In this document: in pieces, positions 35,788-47,456 of the stretch | How positions within the stretch are numbered: the first letter of the stretch is position 1 | How the letters are laid out: each line of letters starts with the position of its first letter | Assembly (NCBI GenBank): GCA_003024785.1 | Contig: PUQB01000246.1 | Span: forward strand, 248,001-312,000 | DNA from: Selaginella tamariscina | Lineage: Eukaryota; Streptophyta; Lycopodiopsida; Selaginellales; Selaginellaceae | Direction of reading: 5' to 3' | Length of the DNA stretch: 64,000 nucleotides | Program-made: the position numbers and the translations under genes | Notes under the pieces: generated by a model | Told to the model about the DNA's origin: nothing | What the model saw: the letters and a program-made list of their open reading frames with translations, nothing else | Database searches by the model: none

Positions 35788-37034
35788 AAAATACTATCAA
35801 ACATAATTACAAATGAAATCATTTTCTTATCAACATGTTAATTTATTTATAATACTTTCTCTTTAATCATATAGAGAAATCTCCTCATTTTATTTAAGTC
35901 ATCACTTTCGGGATTAATTGATTCAGTTTGATCAATATCTTTATGTTGTTGTCATCACCTAACACTCTCATGAATGCAGTTAGGAGTTGCCATCCTTGTT
36001 ATTACATAAGTTGTGATAAGAACAAGAGTGCATAAAGGTTTATCTAAAAAATGACGTTTCTTAATAATAATATTATCGAGCGCTCGGTTGCTCTCCTTTA
36101 ATTTATGAAATTCAAAATCACGAGAAAGAAAAGCGTCAAGGTATGTTTTATATAATGGATATTATTATTCACAAAAGTTTTCAAGATTCTTCTTTTAATA
36201 CACATATCCAAGTAGTTCACTAGTTCATCCATGATATTAATATCAAAATATGGGTCAAAAGTGATTAAATAGATACAAGCAATGTTTTGGTTGAGCATAA
36301 CCTTTTAAGGAAAGTTGTTTACCACTAAAATATGTACATTCTTCATTATCCTTAACTGATTGATCTCCCAATGAAGCTTAATTAATCTTTTATTCTTAAA
36401 GAAGTATGACTTTTTTTCTTTTTTACATTGTAAAATTCAAGAGGTTTATAACATCTTTGCTAGTTAAAAATCCAATCTTTACAAATCACCTCTTCTACAA
36501 CACTACAATGTTTATTAAGCAAATTCAGCAGCAGTCAAGTTGTGAATTTGTATGTATGACCAAATCCCCACAAATGCACCCATCTCCTTGAGCTTTTGAA
36601 AGAGATGGTCCAACCCCAAATGAAAAATGATATTATATCAAAATTTACCATGACAATGAATGAAATCTCCATATTTAATTTCTTTTTCTTTGTTCTCAGG
36701 CCTTTGTCGATGAAGTAAAACACTATTGACATCTAACAACACAATATGGCCATGGGTAACAAGGGGCGTTGTCTCTTGAATACATTGTTGTTTGGTCCCT
36801 TTCACATTTATCTTTTGACGCTATATTACTGCCGATCCCTTTATCATTTACTTGCACATCCTTTTTAAGATTCAGATATTAAAGGCACCAAAGAAAGTGA
36901 TTCAGGAACTAAAGGCAATAAAAATAGTGATGCAGAAACTGAAGTGGTCCCCATAGTAAGGATGTGTTGAGCTGCATTATTATCCATTTCATGCATGAAC
37001 TCTATCATTCTGACATGTGGCAAGCCATACCCCT
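35788..37034 (-). pseudogene. FCP1-like phosphatase pseudogene, cassette copy 1
   Basis: Aligns with 50745-51990 of the best copy. Readable on the minus strand: LNQNIACIYLITFDPYFDIN and MDELVNYLDMCIKRRIL (36098-36298), then, further upstream, MSIVFYFIDKGLRTKKKK (36535-36732). These are the C-terminal and N-terminal parts of an FCP1/NIF-type HAD fold, with frameshifts between. It stops where the F1 copy C LTR begins; the methyltransferase-like partner is absent here. Confidence 0.65.
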
Positions 37035-37722
37035 TGGTTGACGGTGGTTTGACCATTGTCAAACCACCAGTTGACGCAAACAAGTGACGGGATGGAGTGG
37101 CTGAGCGGTGAAGGTACAACATGTACGAACTGACGGTGACAGTTATCATGCGGCACTTAACCAGGCGTAGATCCAATCATTTGGATCAACTACCAAGGTA
37201 CTCGAGACAGCATGAGTATGGAAGGCACATAAATGTCACAGGCAGGACTCTATCACATGGCAGCAAACTAGTGAGAGGGTGCCACCTATACTTAAGATCT
37301 AGCACTAGCTGACCCACTATATAAGCAGGGAGGCTGGTAGTGGGTCGGGGTCCTTCTAGTCCATTTTTCGTTGTATCTTGCTCCACCTTTTTGGGGCATC
37401 TTTGTACTCATGTAGGCAATATATACATATATACATGTTCCTTTTGTTCACCACCTCTCTGGCTACTCAACTCTTGCTTTGCTCCTAGGCCAAGAATGTA
37501 CTCAAGTAACAAGCAATAGCACTGTTCTAGGAGAACTTCTCCACACATGTACACAGACCCTCGCAACGTCTGGGTAGAGGCCATTTCATCACCTTCCAGT
37601 ACTCCCAAGGTAAGGCCAGCTCACCGGTGTGGACCCCCGGATTGGACACTATCCACAGCATCCTGGCACCACTGAGACTTCATAGCAACACCACATCTGA
37701 CCTGTGGAGTCCCTGACGACCA
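37035..37722 (+). mobile_element. 5' LTR of F1 copy C
   Basis: 688 bp, TGGTTGACGG to GACGACCA. TATA box at about 37317-37324 inside the conserved inverted arms GACCCACTA and TAGTGGGTC. Same length as the LTR of copy B. Confidence 0.9.
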
Positions 37723-38105
37723 TTTATAGTGACCACAGAGGGATAGTAAGTACACACGGATGGAGTTCACCGTAGCAAGCAGAGTTGCAACCTGAAGGAG
37801 AGATTGGAGGGTTGGATTAACTCTTTTGAACAACTAGAAATCAGTGAGTATCAGCTGGCTAGGAGGATGCATCGGGCCACCCGAGAAAGGTTGATGGAAG
37901 GCAGAGAGGCACCCCGATTGCCACAATTGGCCCCTGCCTCACCTACTTGAGTAAATGATGCAAACACCATATGGCCGAATGTCCGAGAAGCGGTAAACCC
38001 GGCATAGCAGCAACAAAGGCAGTCGCAAGCCGTAGAGACGAAGAAATATATGAAAAAACCATAGCACATCCAGATGTTATTCCAAGTAGCACCTGGATGG
38101 GTGAC

Positions 38106-38784
38106 TGGTCGTCAGGGACTCCGTAGGCCAGATGTGGTGCTTCTCAGGAAGCTGCAATGGTCACCAGGAAGCTGTTGAGGGCGTCCTACCCTAGGGGTTC
38201 GGCCGTCAAGTCGGGCCTTACTTCAGGAGTAATGGAAGGTATTGGATGGCCTCTACCCGGACGCCGCAAGGGTCCGAGTACAGGTAAGGGGGAGTTCTAC
38301 TGAATGACTGGGCAGGGAGTGTTGCGGGGCCCAACAGTCGGGCAAGTGGGAATGCCCGCTTGTGGGGTGAAAAACGGAAAAGGGATATATATTGCCTGTT
38401 TGAGTACAACTATCTTCGATAGTGGAGCAAGATATAAGAGCAGACTTGACTCCAAAAAGACCCCTACCCACTACCTGCCTTCCGGCTTATATAGTGGGTA
38501 TCTACCGCTAGATCCTAGCTACAAGTGGCGCTCTCCCACTGGTTTGCCGCCTGGGTGACAAAGTCCTGCCTGTCACATTTATGCGCCTCCCCACGCGTGC
38601 TATCCTTCGTACCCTGGGTAGTTGGTCCGGACGATTAGATCTTTGCCCGGTTACGCTACCGCCTGACACCGGTCGCCATTAGTCTGTACCCGAAGTACCT
38701 TCCTTATCCAGCACTTCATCCAGTCGCTCGTCCATGCTGGTGGGCGTCCCGCCGGCTGGCTGTGATGACGGCCACCGTCAACCA
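38106..38784 (-). mobile_element. F1 solo LTR nested in F1 copy C, TSD GTGAC
   Basis: Reverse-oriented 679-bp LTR with TG...CA ends, flanked by perfect GTGAC at 38101-38105 and 38785-38789. Copy A retains the uninterrupted site at about 182-215 (AGCACCCAGATGGGCGAC then CCCAACATAACCTACG), proving the insertion. A TATA element in reverse orientation lies near 38488-38497. Confidence 0.97.
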
Positions 38785-40990
38785 GTGACCCCACCTAACA
38801 ATGACCTACGATGCAGAGTGGGATGGATGGCCAAACGATGGAAGCCCTCCACCCCCTCTTGACATAGGTGAAAGTGATGGCTATGATGAACCCCCACATC
38901 GAAGAGCAGAACCTGTGTTCAATGAGTACCCCCAAGGGAGAACCCCGCGCATGAGAACCTAGGAGAGGGAAGGCCTGTGTTGGAGGCAGGAATCTCGAGT
39001 CAACAAAATTAGCACGAAAATGATGGGGACAAGAGCCAGAGGTCCATCATGGCCAACGCCATGAGGGACATAAGGTAGGAAACCAGGCCTACCGTCACCT
39101 ACCAGGGTAAGGCGAGAGGCCCGTGGCTGCCCGAAAAGAGGGGAGGAAGAACCTCATCCACAGGGACGTTCACCAGGGCTACCGTCACCTACCAGGGTAA
39201 GGCGAGAGGCCCGTGGCTGCCCAAAAGAGGGGAGGAAGAGCCTCATCCACAGGGAGGGGCATCAATTACCAACAAAGCAACCTTTACACCAGGAGTTCAG
39301 TAGATCAAACGATGAAACAGGCCAGGGTGGTTATCAGGATGAGAACCCAAGGCTTCGGAAGGCTGGGTGGTACACATGGGATGACCACCTGCGCAAAGGT
39401 GACTGGACGTCAATGAATTGACAACTAGGAGGAGTACTAGTAAGGGGGGCCACACAATGGTCACTTTGGGCAAGGAACAGGAGATTCCGTCCAAGGGCGA
39501 GGGAAATCCGCCCGACCAACCAAACCAACCCTGCGAGGGAAATCCACAAGGGCACACAGCAGAGCCGCAATCACCACGAGACGAGGGGATATTGTCTCAG
39601 AGCTAGGAGGATCCACCTTGTCAGCGACAACCATCTTGACACCGCGAGGGGATTCCGTGCATGGTCCTACACAACCACTCACTAGATGAGGGAATATTGT
39701 CCAGCCGAGGTATGCCACGCCACCAGCCTTCGGGCCCCCGAGACAGTCAGAGGAGCCCGTCCTCATCACCCACCCTCAACAGGAGGGGGGGTGCGAGGGA
39801 GGAGAAAAGTACCCGGAGAATACCGGGACGTAGACTATAGCACGTCCAAAGTGGAGGGTCCGGATCGAAGCACCTCCCAAGCTTAACGAGATGCCATGGG
39901 AATCGATCCAGTGACCTTACTATCTTGCGTGCTCAATCGGATGCAAGAAAGCACAATAACAGTGCCCTTACCTACATTCTGAGGAGCGAAGGGTGAAGAC
40001 ACAGACCAGCATGTATACAAGTTTGAGCAGATATGCAAATTGAGGAGCGTAAGCGACAACCACAAGAAGATGAGTGCATTCACGTGCAATCTGGACAAAA
40101 GGGCACACGCTTGGTGGATGTGATTCCACAAGGCAAACGAAGGAGCGTTGAGAAACGCACAGAGGGCATTTTTGGATACCTTCGGGAGGAAAAGAGCGAG
40201 GAAGAGGTAATCCATAAGCTAATGAGCTTGAAACAGAAGGTGGGAGGGTCGGTCAACGAATACACAGTCTGCATGCTGGGGTACATCGCCCGGCTAAGGA
40301 TGCCCCATTCAACTTGACCAAGAAAATGTGGTACTGGAAGGGATTGCAGCCAGAGATTCACAAGTGGATCAGCCTAGCTGATGATCTGACGTTCAACAAG
40401 TTACTCCGATATGCCAAGAAGGCTGAGAAGCGGGAAGCCGAGAGACGCCATGAGAGGAAGACGCAGGACAAATCAAACACCGAGAGGGCAAACGACACCA
40501 CCACGGACGAGGAGAACCTCTCAGACGTTCCAAAACCTACCAGAAGGAGAGACGGTTGGGACCAGGAAGCGAGCAATCACAGCGAAGGAGGCCCACAAGG
40601 CAGCAGCACGGCAGGAGGACCTAACCACGACTCTCGCTTAGTTAGGTTACACTATGCGTGGGGATAAATATTGCAAGGTGTGTAACGTCCATGGATCCAC
40701 AACACGGATGATTGTTACTAGCTAACCGAGCTCTTAAATAGCATGCTACCCCAAGCAGTCGCCTGGGTTGTTGAGTGACAGGAGGCGGACCACTTGAGAG
40801 ACCAACAGTATGGGGCCGCGGAGGCCAACCTCCCGCAAATCGCAATTGGGAGATCACAACCGGAGGTCACACTAGGGAGCGCCAACAGTATTGACCAAGG
40901 TACGATGACAAGAACAACGGCTGGAACATTTGTATGATGTGCAATGGACACCACCCACACCGATGCTCTTGGATCGCGATGCTCAAGCCC
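38785..40990 (+). pseudogene. gag pseudogene with two knuckles, F1 copy C
   Basis: The N-terminal region to about 39890 carries an ~86-bp local direct duplication (39087-39260). Capsid at 39900-40320: KFEQICKLRSVSDNHKKMSA and RAHAWWM. Then KMWYWKGLQPEIHKWISLAD at 40321 and a basic helix. Knuckle 1 at 40668-40715 (KYCKVCNVHGS, then a shift), knuckle 2 at 40930-40975 (NICMMCNGHHPHRCSW). Multiple frameshifts. Confidence 0.75.
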
Positions 40991-41394
40991 ATGCTAGATG
41001 CGCACGTACCAAAGGCCACAAGAGTGGCCGAAGGACCAACCCTGGCCCTGGTAACACCAGTCCCCGCACCACAAGCCAACCATGTAGAGATGTCACCCCC
41101 CGAGCTGCAATGCAGGGTGATCACGAGATCACAAGCCCAACAAACAAGACCACCAGTTGACCTTGAGGAGGAAGATAATGGAGAGGAGGAAATGATGGCC
41201 AAACTTGTGGAACCGGGACAGTGGGCGCGAAGGTGCAGGTGAAACTTGCGCAAGGTCCAGGGACGAGGGTGACGACGGGAGTACACAAGGTCATCGCCGG
41301 TAGGTACAAAAACCTAGAACCTAGAGAGCTATTGCGTTATCCCCAGGCTATATGAAGTCCTCACTTGGGAGTTGCACGGGCCCACAACAGTGCC

Positions 41395-41720
41395 CCCAAG
41401 GGTCACAACGATGACATTAGACTTTGTGGATGATGCACCGGCCATACTTGTCCAAATGGGCCACACAATCCACAACGTTATCATAGATGAGGGATCAAGC
41501 GTAAATATTATGTTGATGGAACTCCATCAGGAGTTGGGATGCCACCCCCAGAGCCCTCACCCTTCCTTATACATATGGCGAATTAAGCCAAGGTGGCACC
41601 CAAGGCATTATGAGGAAGGTAAGGATCAGGATCTAGAGCGTCAAGTTCCTAATAAACGTGGTCGTCCTCGACATTGAAAAAGGGAGTTCGACTTACTCCT
41701 GGGCCGGCCATGGCTTAGGG
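41395..41720 (+). pseudogene. Retropepsin-like protease, F1 copy C
   Basis: LDFVDDAPAILVQMGHTIHN, then VIIDEGSSVNIMLMELHQEL at about 41480-41540, with Glu replacing the first Gly of D-G-G-S. A frameshift follows, then LLLGRPWLR-type residues near 41695-41715. The active site is impaired. Confidence 0.7.
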
Positions 41721-41884
41721 CGCAAGGGTACAGCATGACTGGAGAATCAGCAAGTCCGGTTCTCCACCAAGGGAGGACTCATATCCGTTATTGCGAAACA
41801 GGTCTGGGCACCACCATCGGAATCCCGACCCCATGAATACCACCTCCCAGACTGGAGTGAGGGGTTGGACAATGAGGAAGAAGC

Positions 41885-42240
41885 AACTATCCTGGCATGC
41901 GGGTACAATTAAGTGACGATCGCAATGGAAGACCAAGCCAAGATTGTGTTCATCACAGACTGAGGAGCATACGCATTCAGAGTCATGCCATTCGGACTCT
42001 GCAACGCCCCGCCACATTTCAGAGATTGGCCCAGCATATTTTCCCGAACAACCTCACGGACTTCATTTGGGCATTCTTGAACAACTTCATAGATTATGGA
42101 TCAGTGGAGGACCATGTGGCACGCCTGGAATGAGTGTTCCGGCACTATCAGGAATATGGGATATCTCTTAACCCCTCAAAATGTGTATTTGGCATGACTA
42201 CAGGAAACTGTTAGAACACATTGTTCCAGGGAAGGCATCA
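41885..42240 (+). pseudogene. Reverse transcriptase remnant with NN active site, F1 copy C
   Basis: Reads VTIAMEDQAKIVFITD, stop, GAYAFRVMPFGLCNAP, then FIWAFLNNFIDYGSVEDHVA (42060-42115), then YGISLNPSKCVFGM. In Ty3 RTs the motif is Y/F-x-D-D; here both Asp are Asn (GAC to AAC twice). The finger domain expected between protease and this palm is missing. Reverse transcription from this copy is not possible. Confidence 0.8.
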
Positions 42241-42379
42241 TTGTGGACCCAGGATCAGTACGAGCTCTAGTAGAGATGCCACCCCCATAGAATGTCACGG
42301 AGCTCCAACGATTCATGGGGAAAGCAAGGTTCTATTGCAAGTTCATCCGATAGTATGCCGATAGGCCCTAGCCAATGAC

Positions 42380-42880
42380 GAAATTACTCACTAAGGAGAC
42401 GCCGTATGAATGGACTGCCAACCGATAGGCAGCATTCGAGGACATCAAGTGCCAACTGGTGGAAGCACCTATCCTCATCCCACCAAATTGGAATCGACAG
42501 TTCCACTTGTAGACGAATAGCTCCAACGTGGCGGCAGGTGTAGTCCTGTCCTAGGAGGATGACAGGCAGATGCTCCAACCCATAGCATATGGGAGCCAAC
42601 TCATGACGCTAGCCAAATGCAACTACTTGGTGACCGACAAAGAATGCATGGCGGTCATCTACAGAGTATCTAAGTTCCGCCACTACCTCCTAGGTAACCA
42701 CTTCATACTGATCGTGAATCATCACGCATTGCTTTACCTCGTAAACAAACCACAGCTCACCGAGCAGCCGGCTCAGTGGATACTTCTCAGATAGGAGTTT
42801 GAGTTCACTGTGGTCCATAAAGTAGGTAAGCTGCATGTATCACCGGATCTCCTCTCTAAGATATTGAGCGGCGAACCACC
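42380..42880 (+). pseudogene. RNase H remnant, F1 copy C
   Basis: Pieces: LQPIAYGSQLMTLAKCNYLV and TDKECMAVIYRVSKFRHYLL (42570-42700), FILIVNHHALLYLVNKPQL (canonical TDH), and FEFTVVHKVGKLHVSPDLLS (42795-42860). A stop falls at 42795. Follows RT as expected. Confidence 0.7.
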
Positions 42881-43079
42881 CAAAGCCGCGCCCTTGCTGA
42901 CATACCTAACGTCGACCTCTTCGAAGCAACTTTCAAACAAGGCACCTCACAACGAACCATTGAGCTGGTAGATAGTGCAACATCCCAGCATGGCAACATC
43001 CAATATGATGCTACCTCACCAATGGATTAAGTGGACCCCCAAGACATTGGCAACACACAGACAAAGCCCCGCTCATAGG

Positions 43080-43965
43080 TGCTTACCGTTCCAACTGATC
43101 AGGGATCAGCTCTACAAGCGGGGAGAGACGACATACTCCGAAGATGCGCCCTGGCATGGAAAATCCCCGAGATTGTCAACGCAGCCCATGCAAGACCGAG
43201 GGCATGACACTTCGGGGGAGACAAAACAGCCAGGAAAATCCTACAGACCGGCCTTTGGTGGCCAACGATCTTCCAAAATGCCACCAAGGCAGCAAGAAGC
43301 TGCATCGACTATCAGCAAATAGGCAAACCCACGGCATGCCAAGGCATGGATACCACCCTTAGCAAGAATGGCAGTGTTTGAGAAGTGGGGCCTAGACTTC
43401 GTGGGCCAATCAACCCAGGGCCCACACGACACACTTCCAGTACATCGTAGTAGCAATGGACTATGCCACAAAGTGGGTAGAGGCGAAGGCACTTAGAGAG
43501 GCAACAGTAGGCAAACAACATGGTTTATTTATTCAAACATTTTGACAAGGTTCGGTTGCCACTAGAGCCCAGGCAATGGGAGGAAATGCTACCATCAATA
43601 TTATGGGCATACTGGATGACATTCAAAACCGCAACAAGAGCAACATCCTTCCAACTAGCCTATGGCCTAAAAGCCATCATGCCATGGGAGTTCACCATAC
43701 CCAGCTTACGAACAAGCCTAGACCACAAGATCATGGATGAACTGACGGTTACACAGAAAAGACTAGAGCAGCTGGAATAACTAGACGAGGTGCAATTCCT
43801 GGTGCAACTGACGAGAGAGAACCGCCAACAGCAGACCAAACAAGCAAAGGACATAAAAAAGAAACTCCGAGATTATGAGCCAAGGCAGTGGGTATGGTGG
43901 TACAATAAGCCGCAAATATTCCGGAAGGCAAGTTTCGGTTAGGACGAAAGGACCATATGAGGTAT
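43080..43965 (+). pseudogene. Integrase remnant, F1 copy C
   Basis: The zinc-binding region reads across frames as HFGGDKTARKILQTGLWWPT and SCIDYQQIGKPT (43210-43330), resembling the Athila/Tat-type integrase pattern. The core has FEKWGLDFVG (43378). At 43520-43780 a clean frame gives LPSILWAYWMTFKTATRATS and FQLAYGLKAIMPWEFTIPSL, the distal core, then a helical C-terminus to 43960. Internal deletion and frameshifts are present. Confidence 0.75.
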
Positions 43966-44289
43966 TAGAAACCTTCAATAATGGTACGGTTTGATTGGGA
44001 GCCAACAAGCAGCCGTTACGACAAAAGCTTAACACAATCACCTCAAGCCGTACATCCACCCATCAAAATTCCCCACTTAGGAGAACCAGGCAAAGAAGGT
44101 GAACCCCACGGCCCTTTGGGGCAAAGGCGCAACCAATTAAGAGCGGAAGGAAGGGGCACCCAATGGGGGAGCCGATACCCAGTCCTGCACTTGTGGCCAG
44201 CTCACAAGGTCACATGGTCCACGAGGGTGGACCACACACGTGAGCATGTAAAATGGGGCAAGCAGCGCCATTAATACCCTGTTATGGCA

Positions 44290-46335
44290 CATGGGTAGAC
44301 ACTTGGTCGTATCATATGAGGTAGGTCGCCATGTTGGCACCGTTCTAATAGAGACAACATGGGTGAACGAGGGCACGCTCACTCCCCTGCAAGACAATCT
44401 AACTACTCCCCAGCATCAGGAGGATGGAGTGGACCAAGCAGAACAAGCATATGGCCATTCAGCAGTCCAAGTGCTGTACGAGGGCCAAGATAGGATCATG
44501 GAACTCAAGGCTCCCAGGTTCTCCAGGTTTAAGGAATTGATTAACCGACCCGATGTCCGAAGGGTTCAAAAACAAATGCGGCTACTCAGACTCTACGAGG
44601 CCCCGTGGGGAGAAGTGGAGAAGCTCAAATAAACCAAGCGAGCCGGTCAATTCATCTAGATGGTACAGTTGGAGACGAGGAAAACTAAGCGAGCGATCTA
44701 TGATTCAGATTGGGCGGCTCAGCGTACTTCTACATTGACCTAAACTACCTGGCCGCCATGTGCAACCTGCCAAAGGACGATGTACCCTGGAAGAGCTAGA
44801 GGAGCCCAAATGCCAATGGTTGCCCACTAACCGGGACGAGATAGCAATGTCCAAACTCTCCATACAAGAAGGGGACAATGTGGACGAGTTCCTGGCGCTC
44901 ACAACTTTCATGTTCACCGGAAGAATAGAGAGGCCCGTCGCCACGCGACTGACAAACGCCCTGTGTAGCACATGGGATGGAGTTGCCATGGACTAGGCAA
45001 ACTGCCTCATGCACTATATGATCTCGACCCTAACTCGAGGCATCAATAGGATCCAAAAGGGGACCGAATGGAGGCTCACCACGGCTAGTCACCTCAGTGT
45101 AATGCTCGCTTGGATCATTAGTTGAACCCCGATTCCCTACCATCACAGTTCCATTCGGACACCACCGAAGGGTCGGGAAGAGGAGAGCATGCAGACAAGA
45201 GCCGAACCAACAAAGGAAAGCAGTCGGCCGCGCCAGAGTCATCATGAAAACTGGCAAGAGAAGACTCCCTGCCAAAGTAGGACTAGGGAAGGGAACCACG
45301 GGAAAGGATTGAAGGGCCCCAACCAAGGAGACCACACCGGTAGTTCTGGAAGCCTCTGGAATACCACCGGTACAAGGGCCGCAAGGCCCAGAAAAGTGTC
45401 CAATCGGTCCATCACAGGCCGCCAACCCGAGCAGCAAGGGAGATACAAACAACATGCTGGGTGGAGCTTACTAGCACTACAACGCCAAGGGGAAATGGGC
45501 CACCACAACACATCTTGAACTAGCCAAGGCCTTTGACCGGATCAGGAAGGCAGTAGCAATATACAACAACTTGGACCTCCATGGAGTGTCCGTAGAACAC
45601 GATGCTATAGTAACGGAGCTCACGAACCACTGCCAGACTGCTAAAAAGGAGGCAAGGGGGTATTTGGCACAGCTTCTCGAGGGGTCCAACTATGGGAAGT
45701 CGCGGAGACTAGGAGAAAGCAAGCAGAAGAAGCATGCCAACAGTTAACCGACTGCTTAGATCAACTACAGAGCAAGTACAATAGCCTCCAGAGGCTCCAT
45801 GATCAACTTAGACGAGATCATGAGTGGGCCACAATGGAAAGCAAATGGCAAGTTTTTGAGCTTGGCTCTAAACTTGAGCGACGTGAGGCAGAGCTCACGA
45901 AGGTCCACCAAGAGCTGGCAGCAGCCGAGCTGTACCGGTCCACTGGCTAGCTCGAAGCTATTCCCATGTTGCCTCGGCGAAACCCACGTCAAAGGCACAA
46001 TGGGCTATAGTTCCACTCCAACCACTTGAGGAACGCCAACCAATCAAGGCCCCGCAAGGCTCACCGCGGACCACCATGGAGTTAGAAGTGCACACCCAAC
46101 TACAGGCTCAACTCCTCGCAATAAGGGAACAAGAGTTGCAACGCTCTCGAGAGCAAACTCAGGAGCTGGAGGTCTAGCTTAAGCAGATTCAGGAGCAATA
46201 GGCAGGGTTTAAGGCGAGGCTACAGAGAGTGACTGTGCTACAAGACGCAACCATCACCGCCTTGAAGCAGAACCTAACCACAACAGAGAGTGAGGTCACC
46301 ATATACCGCCAGCACTATGGGGTTGACGGCTAAGG
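44290..46335 (+). pseudogene. Conserved downstream reading frame, F1 copy C
   Basis: Third copy of the frame seen at 4280-5945 and 17480-19265: LYEAPWGEVEKLK (44590), YNNLDLHGVSVEHDAIVTEL (about 45563) and a coiled-coil-like tail with ELEV..KQIQEQ and repeated ATITALKQNL-like residues (46150-46320). It lies after integrase, so in the autonomous form the element had a third ORF. No recognised family. Confidence 0.5.
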
Positions 46336-46375
46336 GAATGGCCTGAGGAAGTGCCAACGAATAAGTCCGGGCATC

Positions 46376-47066
46376 TAGTTGACAGTGGTTTGACCACCAT
46401 CAAACTACCAGCCGGCACGAACAGTGACAGGACGGATCGGCCAAGCGGTGAAGGTACAACATGTACAGAATGACGACAATAGCTGTTAGGCGGCACTTAA
46501 CCAAGCGTAGATCCGATCGTCCAAATCAACTACCAAGGTATTGGGGACAGCACACGTATGGGAGGCGCATAAATGCTACAGGCAGGACTCTATCACAAGG
46601 CAGTAGACCACTTAGAAGGTGCCACCTATACTTAGGATTTAGCACTAGCCGACCCACTATATAAGCAAGGAGGCTAATAGTGGGTCGGCGTCCTTCTAGT
46701 CTATTTTTTGTCTTGTATCTTGCTCCACCTTTTTGGAGCAGCTTTGTACTCAAGAAGGCAATATATACATATATACAAGTTCCTTCTGTTCACCACCTCT
46801 TCAGCTACTCTCCTCTCGCTCCGCTCTTAGGCCAAGAACGTACTCAGGGAACACACAGTAGCATTATTCTAAGAGAACTCCTCCACACCTGTACATAGAC
46901 CCTCGCACGTCCTGGTAGAGGCCATCTCAGCACCTTCTAGTACTCCCGAGGTAAGGCCGGCTCACCGGTGCAAACCCTCAGGATTGGATGCTATCCACAT
47001 CGTCCTAGCGACCACTGAGACTTCATAGCAAACATTACATCTGGCCTACAAAGTCCCCGACGACTA
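46376..47066 (+). mobile_element. 3' LTR of F1 copy C
   Basis: 691 bp; the terminal dinucleotides are mutated to TA...TA (TAGTTGACAG to GACGACTA), both G-to-A/C-to-T changes. TATA box at about 46656-46663 inside the inverted arms CCGACCCACTA and TAGTGGGTCGG. Confidence 0.88.
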
Positions 47067-47223
47067 GTGTCCAAGTAGTTCATTAACTCATCCATGGTAT
47101 TAATATCAAAATATGGGTCAAAAGTGATTGGATAGATATAAACAATGTTTTGGTTGAGCATATATGGCCTTTTGAAGAGAGTCATCTACCATTATAATAT
47201 GTGCATTCTTTATTATTCTTAAC
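47067..47223 (-). pseudogene. FCP1-like fragment, cassette copy 2
   Basis: Aligns with 51167-51311 of the best copy (LNQNIVYIYPITFDPYFDIN on the minus strand). It is cut on the left by the F1 LTR and on the right by the TIR-like start of the next cassette. Confidence 0.7.
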
Positions 47224-47456
47224 TATGCACGTTGTAAATAAAATGGGCATGATACATAAAAATGGGAATATAAAATAAATTACTAATTAATACTTAAGTT
47301 TCAATTATTAATTAATTATTTAATAAATATATAATTAAGCCTTAAATATTAATTAATTAACAAATTAATCCTTCATTAACCTTACTTAGTAAAGAATATT
47401 CCAAAAATATCTTAGAATATTTGTATTTCTTCATTGTAAAAGTATTTTACAATAAT
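47224..47456. repeat. TIR-like terminus of cassette copy 3
   Basis: TATGCACGTTGTAAATAAAA followed by TGGGCATGATACATAAAAATGGG matches the left end of the MITE at 21489 and the sequence at 50522. AT-rich, non-coding, with repeated TTAATTAA stretches. It abruptly interrupts an FCP1 fragment. Confidence 0.65.

Larger units (their letters stand above)
37035..47066 (+). mobile_element. F1 LTR retrotransposon copy C, nearly full length, with pol
   Basis: Two LTRs in direct orientation bound gag, protease, RT, RNase H, integrase and the downstream reading frame, the Ty3/gypsy order. The RT fingers region is deleted and the RT active site mutated. There is no matching 5-bp target duplication (CCCCT left, GTGTC right). 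The flanks belong to different parts of the FCP1 repeat, so the ends were rearranged or the two LTRs come from different insertions. A reverse solo LTR of the same family interrupts the leader. Confidence 0.88.

Noticed and set aside
35890-35930. Palindrome core-like GGGATTAATTGATTC in the FCP1 pseudogene
   Set aside because: The aligned positions in the other cassette copies (50870, 47580) show it is diverged FCP1 coding sequence, with no dyad arms.
43080-43110. tRNA genes or other structural RNA genes anywhere in the window
   Set aside because: I looked for A/B-box pairs and cloverleaf-like blocks while reading and saw none convincing; a covariance-model scan would be needed to exclude them.
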